Shown here: in pieces, positions 53,751 through 62,056 of the stretch
Layout of the letters: the number at the start of each line of letters is the position of its first letter
Position numbering within the stretch: position 1 is the stretch's first letter
NCBI RefSeq assembly: GCF_025995175.1
Contig: NZ_BAPV01000010.1
Span: forward strand, 151,619-215,618
Direction: 5' to 3'
Source: Asaia krungthepensis NRIC 0535
Lineage (GTDB): Bacteria > Pseudomonadota > Alphaproteobacteria > Acetobacterales > Acetobacteraceae
Length of the DNA stretch: 64,000 nt
Program-made: the position numbers and the translations under genes
The notes under the pieces: generated by a model
Seen by the model: the letters and a program-made list of their open reading frames with translations, nothing else
Databases searched by the model: none
Told to the model about the DNA's origin: nothing

Positions 53751-55076
53751 TTATCTTGAGAGGCTGAACCAGCCCCGGTCCTGCCACCTGCCCTTTACGG
53801 GCTGGGGCTCGATCATCAATTCGCTCAGAGCCCAGATCAGTGCGTCGGCACGGTCGGGTGATGTCGCACCGCCAAACCCCCGCACGGAAAACAGGCACAG
53901 CTGTGCTTCCAGTTCGACAAACCGGCCATGGTGCACCAACCGACCCTGTTCATAGAGCGCTGCCACCGGCTCGGCGCGCGCCGCCTTACCGCGCGACGCC
54001 GTCACCAGTTTCAGGGACGCTTTGGGATCGACACTGCGCAATGTGGCCTCAACAAGCGCACCACCGAAATTGCGTTCCGCCACGATCCTGTCTGCCCGCC
54101 ATGACGCAGCGGCCTGAATCGCGCGGCGCGCCCAGCCCATTGGTGTATCGCGTCCCGAACAATCCTGCAGCACATGCCCGACCCCTTCATGATCAATGCC
54201 CGCCACCACAATCCCGATCTCGTCGGCACCCATATCTCCTGGCCCTGCCGCACCAGAGGGATCGACGGCTACCACGATGCGACGCATCTGTGTGATAAGG
54301 CTTTCCAGATCCTGATCATCGGGTGCCGCACGACGCTGGAACATATCCAGCCGCCATAGCGCGTCTTCGATCACGCTCTGATATTCGCCCAGTAGAAAAC
54401 GTCTGCGTTCGCGCTCCGGGAGGGCGTCGAGCTGCTGAAGATAGACCTCGCTCAGATTGGCCCTGTTCTGCTCGGGATTCATGATCATCGAGGCAAAAAG
54501 CGAGGGATCGCCGTGCTGCATGCCCGAACGTGGCTCGATACCGCCCTCGAAAAGCGCATAGAGCCAATGATCCGTCGTTGGCGGGTTCGCGTCGATATAT
54601 TCCCGGGTCTTTAACGCACAACGCTGCGCCAGCCTCGTCAGAAGCATGTTGCGCGCGCTGTAGCTGATCTGGCTTGCCTCGTTCAGATAGATCGTCGCGA
54701 ATTCGAGACCCAGGATTTTCTCGGTGCGCGTTGAGTCGTCGAGGCCGCCAAACAGGATGGATGAGCCGTTCCCGAAAATCACGCAATTGCTTCGCCCGTC
54801 CCATTTGTATCTGACACGTGGAAAACAGCACTGCATAACCTTGGGAAAAGTATCCTGGATGATACTGGCCCTCAGCGCGATCTGGCGGTGCCGGAACACG
54901 CCATGACGCGACTGTGGCACGCGCAAAGCCCTGATCACCAGAGCCCTGATCAGGACGAATGTCTTCCCCGATCTCGACCCGCCACGCAAAAAGATATGCC
55001 GCGCGCCGCTACCGAGCAGCCGGTTGGCCTGGATCTGCACGGGCGTGAGGGCAAAGCGCTCCCTAAAGAGCGTCAT
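53751..55076 (-). CDS. Phage terminase large subunit
   Basis: A 441-residue packaging motor and nuclease. The Walker A motif is at Gly32-Thr39 (GGSRSGKT). Walker B is in FATIYLNEASQI, and the coupling region is YIDANPPTTDHWLY. The RNase-H-like nuclease has its acidic residues in VVAVDPSGAAG, IVAERNFGGALVEATL and RADALIWALSELM. It overlaps the small subunit by 14 bases. Motif spacing suits TerL proteins of headful-packaging phages, but packaging type cannot be fixed from sequence alone. Confidence 0.92.
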   Translation of the reverse strand: MTLFRERFALTPVQIQANRLLGSGARHIFLRGGSRSGKTFVLIRALVIRALRVPQSRHGVFRHRQIALRASIIQDTFPKVMQCCFPRVRYKWDGRSNCVIFGNGSSILFGGLDDSTRTEKILGLEFATIYLNEASQISYSARNMLLTRLAQRCALKTREYIDANPPTTDHWLYALFEGGIEPRSGMQHGDPSLFASMIMNPEQNRANLSEVYLQQLDALPERERRRFLLGEYQSVIEDALWRLDMFQRRAAPDDQDLESLITQMRRIVVAVDPSGAAGPGDMGADEIGIVVAGIDHEGVGHVLQDCSGRDTPMGWARRAIQAAASWRADRIVAERNFGGALVEATLRSVDPKASLKLVTASRGKAARAEPVAALYEQGRLVHHGRFVELEAQLCLFSVRGFGGATSPDRADALIWALSELMIEPQPVKGRWQDRGWFSLSR

Positions 55077-55500
55077 CGCCCTCGCTCGTCACGGGGGGAA
55101 GATCATCATGATCGGGCGTCGTTCGCCCTCCACCGAAACTTGCCGGGCGATGAGCGCGCAACAGCATGCGCAGCAGGCCGTCACTATATCGTTTGCGTGT
55201 CACGGGCTGACCCTCGGCATCACAGACAAGACGCCCACCATGCAGAACAGGCTCGTCATATCCCTCGATAGCCCGGCGACGCGCCTCGCCCTCCAGCAGG
55301 TCGGTCGCCTCCTCAATCGCCAATCTCCAGCTCTCGCTGAAAAGTGGATCTCCTTTGCGCCAGTTATAAGCTGTCTTGCGATCAATACCGGCAGCACGTG
55401 CTGCATCCGATACATTCGCCGCCTTTTTCAAATGCTCGAGGAAAACGTCACGCAGGGCGCTGTCCCTGGGGCGCTTCCGTCTGATGAGCCTGTCGTTCAT
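55063..55500 (-). CDS. Phage terminase small subunit
   Basis: A 145-residue DNA-recognition subunit. A helix-turn-helix is clear at residues ~25-57 (FLEHLKKAANVSDAARAAGI followed by DRKTAYNWRKGDPLF). It is followed by the oligomerisation helices (WRLAIEEATDLLEGEARRRA) and a variable tail. This is the layout of the small-terminase family with the homeodomain-like HTH. It overlaps the large subunit gene and lies 15 bases after the next gene upstream. Confidence 0.85.
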   Translation of the reverse strand: MNDRLIRRKRPRDSALRDVFLEHLKKAANVSDAARAAGIDRKTAYNWRKGDPLFSESWRLAIEEATDLLEGEARRRAIEGYDEPVLHGGRLVCDAEGQPVTRKRYSDGLLRMLLRAHRPASFGGGRTTPDHDDLPPVTSEGDDAL

Positions 55501-55515
55501 TTTGGCTCCATTGCG

Positions 55516-55911
55516 TTACCGGCGGAGATATCGACCCGAGGGCTTCTGCCCTTCCCCTCGCGCTTGAGTTCTGCCGGAGCCTACCGATGAAAGGCGTCGG
55601 TCGCTCTCTCGCATTTCCTGCGCCATATGATGCAAGGCCCGTACCACGCAGTCAGGTTGCACCGCCCCCACGCCGATCAGCGTCGAAAGACGTCGCCGGC
55701 AAGGTGTGGCACGCAGACGCATGTCGCGAAATGGCAGATTGGCCGTTGCGAGATCACCCCAGTGAAATTCGAGATCGGCGCGATGGCGCAAATCCGAAGC
55801 CAGAATCAGGGGGCAAAGTACCGCCTCACAGGCATCGGAAAATACGACGAGGAAGAAACACTTCCGACAAACTACGATATCCCCAGCTTTTATCTGGGAA
55901 TTTGTTTTCAT
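55516..55911 (-). CDS. Hypothetical phage protein, possibly PemK-like fold
   Basis: A 131-residue protein placed just before the small terminase. Its start (MKTNSQIKAGDIVVCRKCFF) and the strand pattern LVVFSDACEAVLCPLILASD recall the SH3-like barrel of PemK/MazF proteins. No partner antitoxin is adjacent, and the rest (RLSTLIGVGAVQPDCVVRAL, then an Arg-rich tail) is not diagnostic. ATG 55911 has no good ribosome-binding site and follows a 50-base AT-rich stretch. Reality as a gene is likely from position in the operon; the toxin link is tentative. Confidence 0.5.
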   Translation of the reverse strand: MKTNSQIKAGDIVVCRKCFFLVVFSDACEAVLCPLILASDLRHRADLEFHWGDLATANLPFRDMRLRATPCRRRLSTLIGVGAVQPDCVVRALHHMAQEMRESDRRLSSVGSGRTQARGEGQKPSGRYLRR

Positions 55912-55985
55912 ATTTTTATTTCATTATTGCTTATATATACTACAATAAATCATAACTCGCAAGTTTTTTATTCTTATAGCACTCA
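55890..55985. other. AT-rich island ahead of the terminase-proximal gene
   Basis: Roughly 95 bases that are mostly A/T in an otherwise GC-rich element, including runs of T and ATATATA on both strands. On the minus strand TATATA and TAATGA lie upstream of the ATG at 55911. This could hold the late promoter, but no consensus -35/-10 pair can be fixed. Confidence 0.4.
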
Positions 55986-56443
55986 GCAAGCCGCTCAAGC
56001 GCCAGAGCGCATTGCGCTGCCGCCTTTGTTCGCGCCTGGGCGCGCGTTCCTTCCGGAAACACCATGCGTGCAATATCTGGGAAACTCATCTCCCGAACCA
56101 GCATCATATCGATACGACTATAAAGGCTCGGTCCGAGAATCTCGCGAAGGACACGCAGGCGCTGGGCGCATTTGCCGCGCCCAAGCATCCAGGTGTGAAG
56201 GTCACCCTTCTCCACCTGACGGCCACGGTCATTGGTCTCTATCGTGCCAAGCTCGGCATAGTCATATTCCGCCCTCCAGCGCCGGGCGGCAGCCACTTCG
56301 TCATCGCCGACATCCCCGGCCTCGTAGAGCCAAGCCACAGTCGACCATACGACGAGTGCCTCGCCGGCCTTCTTGAAGCGGCCCCGCCGCAGTCGTTCAG
56401 GCGTAGGACTGCAATCCATGATGGCTGGCGCCAACTTGGTCAT
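55940..56443 (-). CDS. Hypothetical phage regulatory-type protein
   Basis: A 167-residue basic helical protein. It has WSTVAWLYEAGDVGDDEVAA, ARRWRAEYDYAELGTIETND, a central LHTWMLGRGKCAQRLRVLRE, and a C-terminal half reading MLVREMSFPDIARMVFPEG. The last resembles the recognition part of a sigma-region-4/RinA-type helix-turn-helix, as in late-gene activators placed upstream of terminase. I do not recognise a named family. It is 44 bases after the small gene to its right. The region following its stop is strikingly AT-rich. Confidence 0.6.
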   Translation of the reverse strand: MTKLAPAIMDCSPTPERLRRGRFKKAGEALVVWSTVAWLYEAGDVGDDEVAAARRWRAEYDYAELGTIETNDRGRQVEKGDLHTWMLGRGKCAQRLRVLREILGPSLYSRIDMMLVREMSFPDIARMVFPEGTRAQARTKAAAQCALALERLAECYKNKKLASYDLL

Positions 56444-56487
56444 GATCGACCTCCCTCTTCAAGTGCATGATGATCGGCGGCTAACAC

Positions 56488-56763
56488 TCAGCGCCCCCGC
56501 AGAAAAGTCGTTGTTCGCCGCATCTCCACGTAGGAAGGGGCTTCTCCGGCAGGCCAAAGCGCCTCCCAGCTCACAACATGGCCAGCAGGCAATGCGCCCG
56601 ACTCATCGCGCTCGGCATCCCGGACAAGAATGCCGGTGGGCGGTGGCGGTACAACGTGCTGGTCCAATGCTGCCAACGCCAACATCAGTTCTTTTCCCGA
56701 AGCCGCACGTCTCGGCCGTTCCTTGCAAAGCCTCATACCACCCTCATGCATGTTTCTGATCAT
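56488..56763 (-). CDS. Small hypothetical phage protein
   Basis: A 91-residue protein, first of the leftward operon and divergent from the XRE regulator. It begins MIRNMHEGGMRLCKERPRRA; the internal Met at codon 10 is an alternative start. A Pro run (HVVPPPPTGILVRD) precedes an acidic stretch and SWEALWPAGEAPSYVEMRRT. No domain was recognised. Its position beside the putative repressor is where an early gene would lie, yet it is followed directly by late genes. Confidence 0.5.
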   Translation of the reverse strand: MIRNMHEGGMRLCKERPRRAASGKELMLALAALDQHVVPPPPTGILVRDAERDESGALPAGHVVSWEALWPAGEAPSYVEMRRTTTFLRGR

Positions 56764-56847
56764 TGGCTAAATGCCACCGACTGGAACGTGGCAATTCCTC
56801 ACAAATACCTACTGGATTTGGCAATGAGCCATTGCTATGAATGTCAA

Positions 56848-57240
56848 ATGGCCAAACACAAACGCCCTGATTCACATGCGATCGTTCAGCGCGCCATCGG
56901 GAAACGCATCACCTGGGCAAGGGAACTCGTCTTCCCCAATCAGAGCGAATGCGCACGCCTGCTTGGCGTCGACGCCTCAACCCTCAACAAGATCGAGAAG
57001 GGTGATCGCGCGCCAAGCGTGTTTCTTATCCTGTCTCTGTCGAACCGGTTACGGGTCTCGACCGATTTCCTTCTGAAAGGGGTCCTGAACGGCCGTACGG
57101 ATGAAGAGATGGCTCTTCGTCTTGCAGCCCTGCACCCAGAGCTGGTGCTCCAGCCCACGGACACGGGGTTGCACAAGGGCAGAAACATGCCTTTCGACAT
57201 GCCTGATCCGCCCAGGATACCAGATGGGGACCATTTTTAG
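56848..57240 (+). CDS. XRE-family helix-turn-helix regulator
   Basis: A 130-residue DNA-binding protein on the strand opposite the phage operon. The HTH is clear at residues ~28-75: NQSECARLLGVDASTLNKIEKG, then DRAPSVFLILSLSNRLRVST, of Cro/C1 type. ATG 56848 (MAKHKRPDSHAIVQRAIGKR) was chosen; ATG 56824 would add eight residues with a Cys pair (CYEC). The frame upstream is not protein-like. The protein probably represses the leftward promoter in the 84 bases between it and the small phage gene. It lacks a peptidase domain, so induction would not be LexA-like. Confidence 0.75.
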   Translation: MAKHKRPDSHAIVQRAIGKRITWARELVFPNQSECARLLGVDASTLNKIEKGDRAPSVFLILSLSNRLRVSTDFLLKGVLNGRTDEEMALRLAALHPELVLQPTDTGLHKGRNMPFDMPDPPRIPDGDHF

Positions 57241-57710
57241 CGTCCTTGTTCTCATCGCACATCCAGAACACAGCCTTCTTCATTCGCCGACAAGACGTAC
57301 GACGCGGTACGCAGCAAAGAACAGAACGTGACCAAGCACGTCTTCCCCTGTCTTTCGCGCCTCACGCCGTCGCGTATTGATCAGCTTCAACCGACCAGCT
57401 GCGCCTTGAAGTCGATCCGACTTCTGGACGATTAACGTCTTATTAATGGCATTGTGCCATAATGTCAAGAATAGATCATGGCGTTTCGCCATAAAGGGAG
57501 TGGCGCGCAGGTTGTTTCGCGTTCTCTAAAACAACATTTATGCGACATTTTATGTCTGCGCTTATACGATCCGAAGATGAGTGATCTGAATAAGTAATGG
57601 GCGACACAAAGCAGCCGCTATCATTTTCTTAATGTTAATTCGGATTAATGAAACAACACAAACTGCCGTAAGGCATCTTCCCTTCGTACGAGAAGAGAGC
57701 GCATGAATTC
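57241..57710. promoter_or_regulatory. Regulatory region with paired ATGGC palindromes
   Basis: 470 bases between the XRE gene and the efflux operon with no supportable gene. Two similar dyads, ATGGCA-TTG-TGCCAT (57446-57460) and ATGGCG-TTT-CGCCAT (57478-57492), lie 32 bases apart, about three helical turns. On the minus strand a perfect TTGACA (57468-57463) is followed by a 17-base spacer that contains the first dyad, then TAATAA. On the plus strand the same dyad runs into CATAAT. These are candidate operators over opposing promoters. The 3' part (57600-57700) is AT-rich and should hold the efflux-operon promoter. Confidence 0.55.
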
Positions 57711-60700
57711 ATGAACGCCATCGTCGTAACTGCCTTAAGGCGGCCCCTGACCTTTGTCGTCTTTTCGATCCTGATTCTGATGTTCGGAATCATGTCGATC
57801 TTCAAGACGCCTACCGACGTATTCCCCGAAATCAAGGTGCCGGTTGTCTCGGTCATCTGGACCTACCCCGGTCTGCTACCGAACGAATTCGCCGGACGAA
57901 TCACCTATAATTTCGAGCTGGCAGTCACGACGACTGTGCAGAATATCGAGCATATGGAGTCGAATTCCTATTACGGGCGTTCCATCGTCAACATCTACTT
58001 CCAGCCCGGCACCCCTGTCGGTACGGCTGAGGCAGAAGTGACGGCCATCTCCCAGACAATCCTGCTCGGCCTGCCTCCCAAGGTTCCGGCCCCCATGATC
58101 GTCGCGCTCGATCCCTCGCAGGTTCCCGTCATCGCGCTTCAGATCACCTCCGAAAAACAGACCCCGTCTGACCTGTTCAAACTTGGTGTCATCCGCGTGC
58201 GTCCGCTTCTTGCCACGGTTCCGGGCGCGGTCGTCGCCCATCCCTATGGCGGCATGGACAGCTTCGTGATGGTCTCGCTCAATCAGGAACAGCTTCGAGC
58301 CCATCACCTCTCGGCCGCCGATGTGCAGGCAGCGCTCACCGCGCAGAACATCGTTCTCCCCGCCGGTGACCAGAAGATCGATGCGACAGACTGGATGGTC
58401 CAGACAAACGCGGCCCCGGAGTCGATGGAAGACATCGCCAATATTCCGGTCAAGCGCGTCGGCAACGCCGTCATCTATATTCGTGATGTGGCCGATGTGT
58501 ATCGCGGCGGTCATCCCCAGACCAACCTTGTGCTTGTCAAGGGTCGTCAGGCGGTCGAGATGATCACCCAGAAGGGCGGTACGGCCTCGACCCTCGACGT
58601 GGTTTCCGCCACCAAGGCCCTTCTGCCACGCCTGCGCGCCATCCTGCCCCCGGACGTTCAGGTCTCCATCCTTGCCGACGCCTCAGTCATGGTGAAGGAG
58701 CAGATCAAGGACGTGGTCCGTGAAATGATCACGGCCTCCATCCTGACCGGTATCGTGGTGCTCCTGTTCCTTGGTTCGTGGCGTTCCACCGTCATCATCG
58801 CCACCTCCATCCCGCTTGCCATTCTCTGCTCGATCATCGGGCTCGGCTGGGCGGGTCAGTCCATCAACATCATGACCCTTGGCGGCCTTGCCCTCGCCGT
58901 CGGTATCCTCGTCGACGACGCCACCGTGATGATCGAGAACATCGATACCCATCTCGAAATGGGCAAGGATCTCGAACTCGCCATCATCGACGCCGCCAAC
59001 CAGATCGTCATCCCGACCTTCGTTTCCACCACCTGCATCTGTATCGTCTGGCTTCCGCTTTTCGAACTGTCAGGGGTCGCGGGCTATCTCTTCATGCCCA
59101 TGGCGCTCGCCATCATGTTCGCCATGATCGCGTCGTTCATCCTGTCGCGTACCCTTGTGCCCACCATGGCGAAGTTCCTCCTGGCCGGTCAGGTCCATCA
59201 CGCCCACGGCCATGACGACCACGCTCCGGCGCCCAAAGGCTTCTTTGGTCGCTTCCAGCGTGGCTTCGAGCACCGCTTCAACAATTTCCGCGAAGGCTAC
59301 AACACGCTGCTTACACGTTGCGTGGCCCGTCGCGGCATGTTCGTCGGCGTGTTCCTGCTGATCTCCGTCGCCTCGCTCGGCCTCTATGGTGTAGCGGGTC
59401 GTGACTTCTTCCCCGAGGTCAAATCCGGCGCGCTGCAGATGCATATGCGTGCCCCGCTCGGCACCCGCATCGAGGTCGCAGGGCGTATTGCCGCCCTGGT
59501 CGATAACCGCATCAACCAGCTCCTGCCGGGCAAGGTCGAGAACATCATCTCCAATTGCGGCCTGCCTGAAGGACCGCACAACCAGGCCTTCATCCCCACG
59601 CCGACCGTCGGCACGCAGGATTGCGATCTGACCATCGCGCTGAAGGACGAGGAATCCCCCGTCTGGGATTACCGGGCCCTGCTCCGCAAGGACCTCTCGG
59701 CACGCTTTCCTGGCACGGTCTTCACCTTCCAGCCCGCCGACCTGACCGACAAGATCCTGAATTTCGGTTCGGCCGCACCGATCGACATCCAGCTCTCCGG
59801 CCCCAGCGTCTCGGATAACTACAATTACGCCAAACACCTGATCGGCAAGATCCGCCAGATCCCGGGCACCGCCGACGTTGTCATCCAGCAGACCATGTCC
59901 ACCCCTACCCTCATGGTGAACGGCAACCGTACCTTCAGTCAGGCAACCGGTCTGAGCGAAAACGATCTCGCCACCAATGAACTTCTGACTCTCGCCGGTT
60001 CTGGCGTGGTCGATCCCCAGTTCTGGCTCGATCCGGTCGATAACGTGACCTTCCCGCTCAACGTCTATACGTCGCAGGACCAGCTCACCCACCTGAACGA
60101 CCTGCTCACGGTTCCCATCGACAAGGGTGACGGCAACCCCAACGACCAGACACAGCTTCTGGGCGCCATTGCCGATGTCGTACCCACCGGTACACCAGGC
60201 GAGGTCTCGCATTACAACTCGATGTCCGAGATCGACATCTACGTGAACGTCGAGGGAACCGATCTGGGCAACGTGCTCGACGCCGTCAACGACACCATCG
60301 CCAAGGACGCACCCAACCTGCCGCGCACCACAGCGGTCGATGTCCACGGTCAGGCTACCACCATGCATGGTGCCTATGTACAGCTCGTCTTCGGCCTCTG
60401 CGTTTCCGTCGTGCTGATCTATCTGCTGATCGTCGTGAACTTCCAGTCCTGGCTGGACCCGTTCATTATCATCACGGCCCTTCCCGGCGCGTTGGGCGGC
60501 ATTGCCTGGGCCCTGTTCCTTACCGGAACACGCCTGTCGGTTCCGGCGCTCACCGGTGCCATTATGTGCATGGGCACAGCGACAGCCAACTCGATCCTTG
60601 TCGTGTCCTTCGCTCGTGAGCGCCTCGAAGTCCATGGCGACGCGCTGCGCGCCGCCATCGAGGCTGGTTATGGTCGTATCCGCCCGGTCCTCATGACCGC

Positions 60701-60875
60701 GCTCGCCATGATCGTCGGCATGATCCCGATGGCGACATCGAACTCCACCAACGCGCCGCTCGGCCGCGCCGTCATCGGCGGACTGATCGTGGCTACCATC
60801 TCCACCCTGCTCTTCGTGCCCTGCGTCTACGCAATCCTGCACAACCGCTCTGCCCGCCAGAAGGAAACCGTCTAA
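57711..60875 (+). CDS. RND efflux transporter permease
   Basis: A 1054-residue inner-membrane proton antiporter of the AcrB/MexB (HAE1-like) type. The N-terminal segment VVTALRRPLTFVVFSILILM starts TM1. TM4 carries the proton-relay Asp pair in GGLALAVGILVDDATVMIEN, and the two-repeat structure of 12 helices is complete. A His-rich loop (HHAHGHDDHAPAPKG) lies at residues ~500-515 between the repeats. Gene order permease-fusion protein-outer membrane is unusual; most operons start with the fusion protein. The stop shares one base with the next ATG. Substrates are unknown. Codon use is strongly C-ending. Confidence 0.92.
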   Translation: MNAIVVTALRRPLTFVVFSILILMFGIMSIFKTPTDVFPEIKVPVVSVIWTYPGLLPNEFAGRITYNFELAVTTTVQNIEHMESNSYYGRSIVNIYFQPGTPVGTAEAEVTAISQTILLGLPPKVPAPMIVALDPSQVPVIALQITSEKQTPSDLFKLGVIRVRPLLATVPGAVVAHPYGGMDSFVMVSLNQEQLRAHHLSAADVQAALTAQNIVLPAGDQKIDATDWMVQTNAAPESMEDIANIPVKRVGNAVIYIRDVADVYRGGHPQTNLVLVKGRQAVEMITQKGGTASTLDVVSATKALLPRLRAILPPDVQVSILADASVMVKEQIKDVVREMITASILTGIVVLLFLGSWRSTVIIATSIPLAILCSIIGLGWAGQSINIMTLGGLALAVGILVDDATVMIENIDTHLEMGKDLELAIIDAANQIVIPTFVSTTCICIVWLPLFELSGVAGYLFMPMALAIMFAMIASFILSRTLVPTMAKFLLAGQVHHAHGHDDHAPAPKGFFGRFQRGFEHRFNNFREGYNTLLTRCVARRGMFVGVFLLISVASLGLYGVAGRDFFPEVKSGALQMHMRAPLGTRIEVAGRIAALVDNRINQLLPGKVENIISNCGLPEGPHNQAFIPTPTVGTQDCDLTIALKDEESPVWDYRALLRKDLSARFPGTVFTFQPADLTDKILNFGSAAPIDIQLSGPSVSDNYNYAKHLIGKIRQIPGTADVVIQQTMSTPTLMVNGNRTFSQATGLSENDLATNELLTLAGSGVVDPQFWLDPVDNVTFPLNVYTSQDQLTHLNDLLTVPIDKGDGNPNDQTQLLGAIADVVPTGTPGEVSHYNSMSEIDIYVNVEGTDLGNVLDAVNDTIAKDAPNLPRTTAVDVHGQATTMHGAYVQLVFGLCVSVVLIYLLIVVNFQSWLDPFIIITALPGALGGIAWALFLTGTRLSVPALTGAIMCMGTATANSILVVSFARERLEVHGDALRAAIEAGYGRIRPVLMTALAMIVGMIPMATSNSTNAPLGRAVIGGLIVATISTLLFVPCVYAILHNRSARQKETV

Positions 60876-62056
60876 TGGCCACCTCCCCCAAGATCATCGC
60901 TGTTGCGGGAGGATGCGTCCTCGCGCTCTGGGTCGGCGCCCTCGTTGTCGGCCGCGTCCACCACAATCATGCTCTCGCCACCGAGACGCAGCAGAGCGCC
61001 ATCCCGAATGTCGCCGTGCTCAACCCCATCCAGTCGCCCGACAAGGTGGCCCTCACCCTCCCCGGCAATATCGATGCCTGGTATCAGGCGCCAATCTACC
61101 CGCAGGTCTCGGGCTATGTAAAAATGTGGTTTAAGGATTACGGCGCCCATGTGAAGGCAGGGGATGCGTTGGCCGAGATCAATGCACCCGCGCTGGACGC
61201 GCAATACGCGCAGGCGCAGGCCGATCTGAATGCCGTGCTCGCCAAGTACCACCTTGCGGCTGTCACAGCCGAACGCTGGCGTGCCATGGGCAAGTCGCAA
61301 TCGGTATCGGGCCAGTCCGTCTCCGTGTCGAACGCCAATGAGCAATCTGCCCGGGCCGAGGTCGACGCGGCCCAACGCAATGTCGACCACTTCGCTGCTC
61401 TCGAGAAATTCAAGACCATCGTGGCGCCCTTTGACGGTATCGTGACGTCGCGCAGCATCAACGTAGGCGATTACGTCCATGATGGTGGCGGCAACCTCAA
61501 CAGCACGGGCGCCGCATCAGAGCTCTTTACCGTGGCCGACGTGCACAAGCTGCGTCTCTTCGTCTCCGTGCCGGAAGTCTTCTCCTACATCCTCCAATCC
61601 GACATCAGCGCCGATGTCAGCGTGCCTCAGTTCAAGGACAAGAAATTCCACGCGAGCTTCCTGACCACGGCGCGCGGCTATGACCCGAACACCCGTACCG
61701 TGACCTCGGAATTCACCATGGAAAACCCCGGTGAGGTTCTCTGGCCCGGCACCTTCGCCTCAGTCCAGCTCAAGGCGCATAACGAGACGGCGCATCTTTA
61801 CGAAGTACCGACTTCTGCCCTCGTCTTCGAGGAGAAGGGCATGCAGGTCGTCGTCGTGAATGACGACAACACGGTCCATTACAAGAATGTGGTCGTCGGA
61901 CGCATGGCCGACACCTCGACCGAAATCCAGGCGGGTATCTCGCCCAAGGACCGCATTATCGCCAACCCGCCAGCCGATCTGCTGGAAGGTGACAAGGTCA
62001 CCGTCACCACCCCCCAGCGCGGCTATAACCAGTCCGGATTCGGGGCCTCGGAATGA
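60875..62056 (+). CDS. RND efflux membrane-fusion protein
   Basis: A 393-residue periplasmic adaptor linking permease and outer-membrane channel. It has an N-terminal membrane anchor (IIAVAGGCVLALWVGALVVG) and the biotinyl-lipoyl half-motifs (APIYPQVSGYVKMWFKDYGA, and TIVAPFDGIVTSRSINVGDYV). A coiled-coil hairpin lies between them (ALDAQYAQAQADLNAVLAKY to ARAEVDAAQRNVDHFAAL), followed by the beta-barrel and membrane-proximal domains. There is no lipobox, so it stays anchored by its helix. It overlaps the permease by 1 base and the outer-membrane gene by 4. Confidence 0.92.
   Translation: MATSPKIIAVAGGCVLALWVGALVVGRVHHNHALATETQQSAIPNVAVLNPIQSPDKVALTLPGNIDAWYQAPIYPQVSGYVKMWFKDYGAHVKAGDALAEINAPALDAQYAQAQADLNAVLAKYHLAAVTAERWRAMGKSQSVSGQSVSVSNANEQSARAEVDAAQRNVDHFAALEKFKTIVAPFDGIVTSRSINVGDYVHDGGGNLNSTGAASELFTVADVHKLRLFVSVPEVFSYILQSDISADVSVPQFKDKKFHASFLTTARGYDPNTRTVTSEFTMENPGEVLWPGTFASVQLKAHNETAHLYEVPTSALVFEEKGMQVVVVNDDNTVHYKNVVVGRMADTSTEIQAGISPKDRIIANPPADLLEGDKVTVTTPQRGYNQSGFGASE

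Larger units (their letters stand above)
37333..57240 (-). mobile_element. Contractile-tail phage-like element
   Basis: About 20 kb, nearly all leftward, in canonical myovirus late order: regulators, TerS, TerL, portal, scaffold, capsid, connectors, sheath, tube, frameshifted chaperone, tape-measure candidate, hub, X, D, V, W, J, fibre, I, fibre. An XRE regulator faces it at the right end. All structural frames are open. I found no integrase, transposase, replication or lysis gene and no flanking att duplication at the junctions I could compare. The left edge abuts the cytochrome c gene; the right edge lies between the XRE gene and the efflux operon. It is either a reduced prophage or a domesticated particle. 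Confidence 0.85.

Noticed and set aside
57280..57492. 70-codon minus-strand frame starting inside the second ATGGC palindrome
   Set aside because: No ribosome-binding site, no recognisable features, and its start codon is explained by the dyad. The region is better read as regulatory.
37318..57710. att site duplication at the phage-element borders
   Set aside because: The sequence around the cytochrome/fibre junction was compared by eye with the region between the XRE gene and the efflux operon. No repeat long enough to be convincing was found, and no tRNA gene is present.
59070..60842. 590-codon open frame antisense to the RND permease
   Set aside because: Asp/Gly/His-rich shadow of a strongly biased gene; no motif and no start context.
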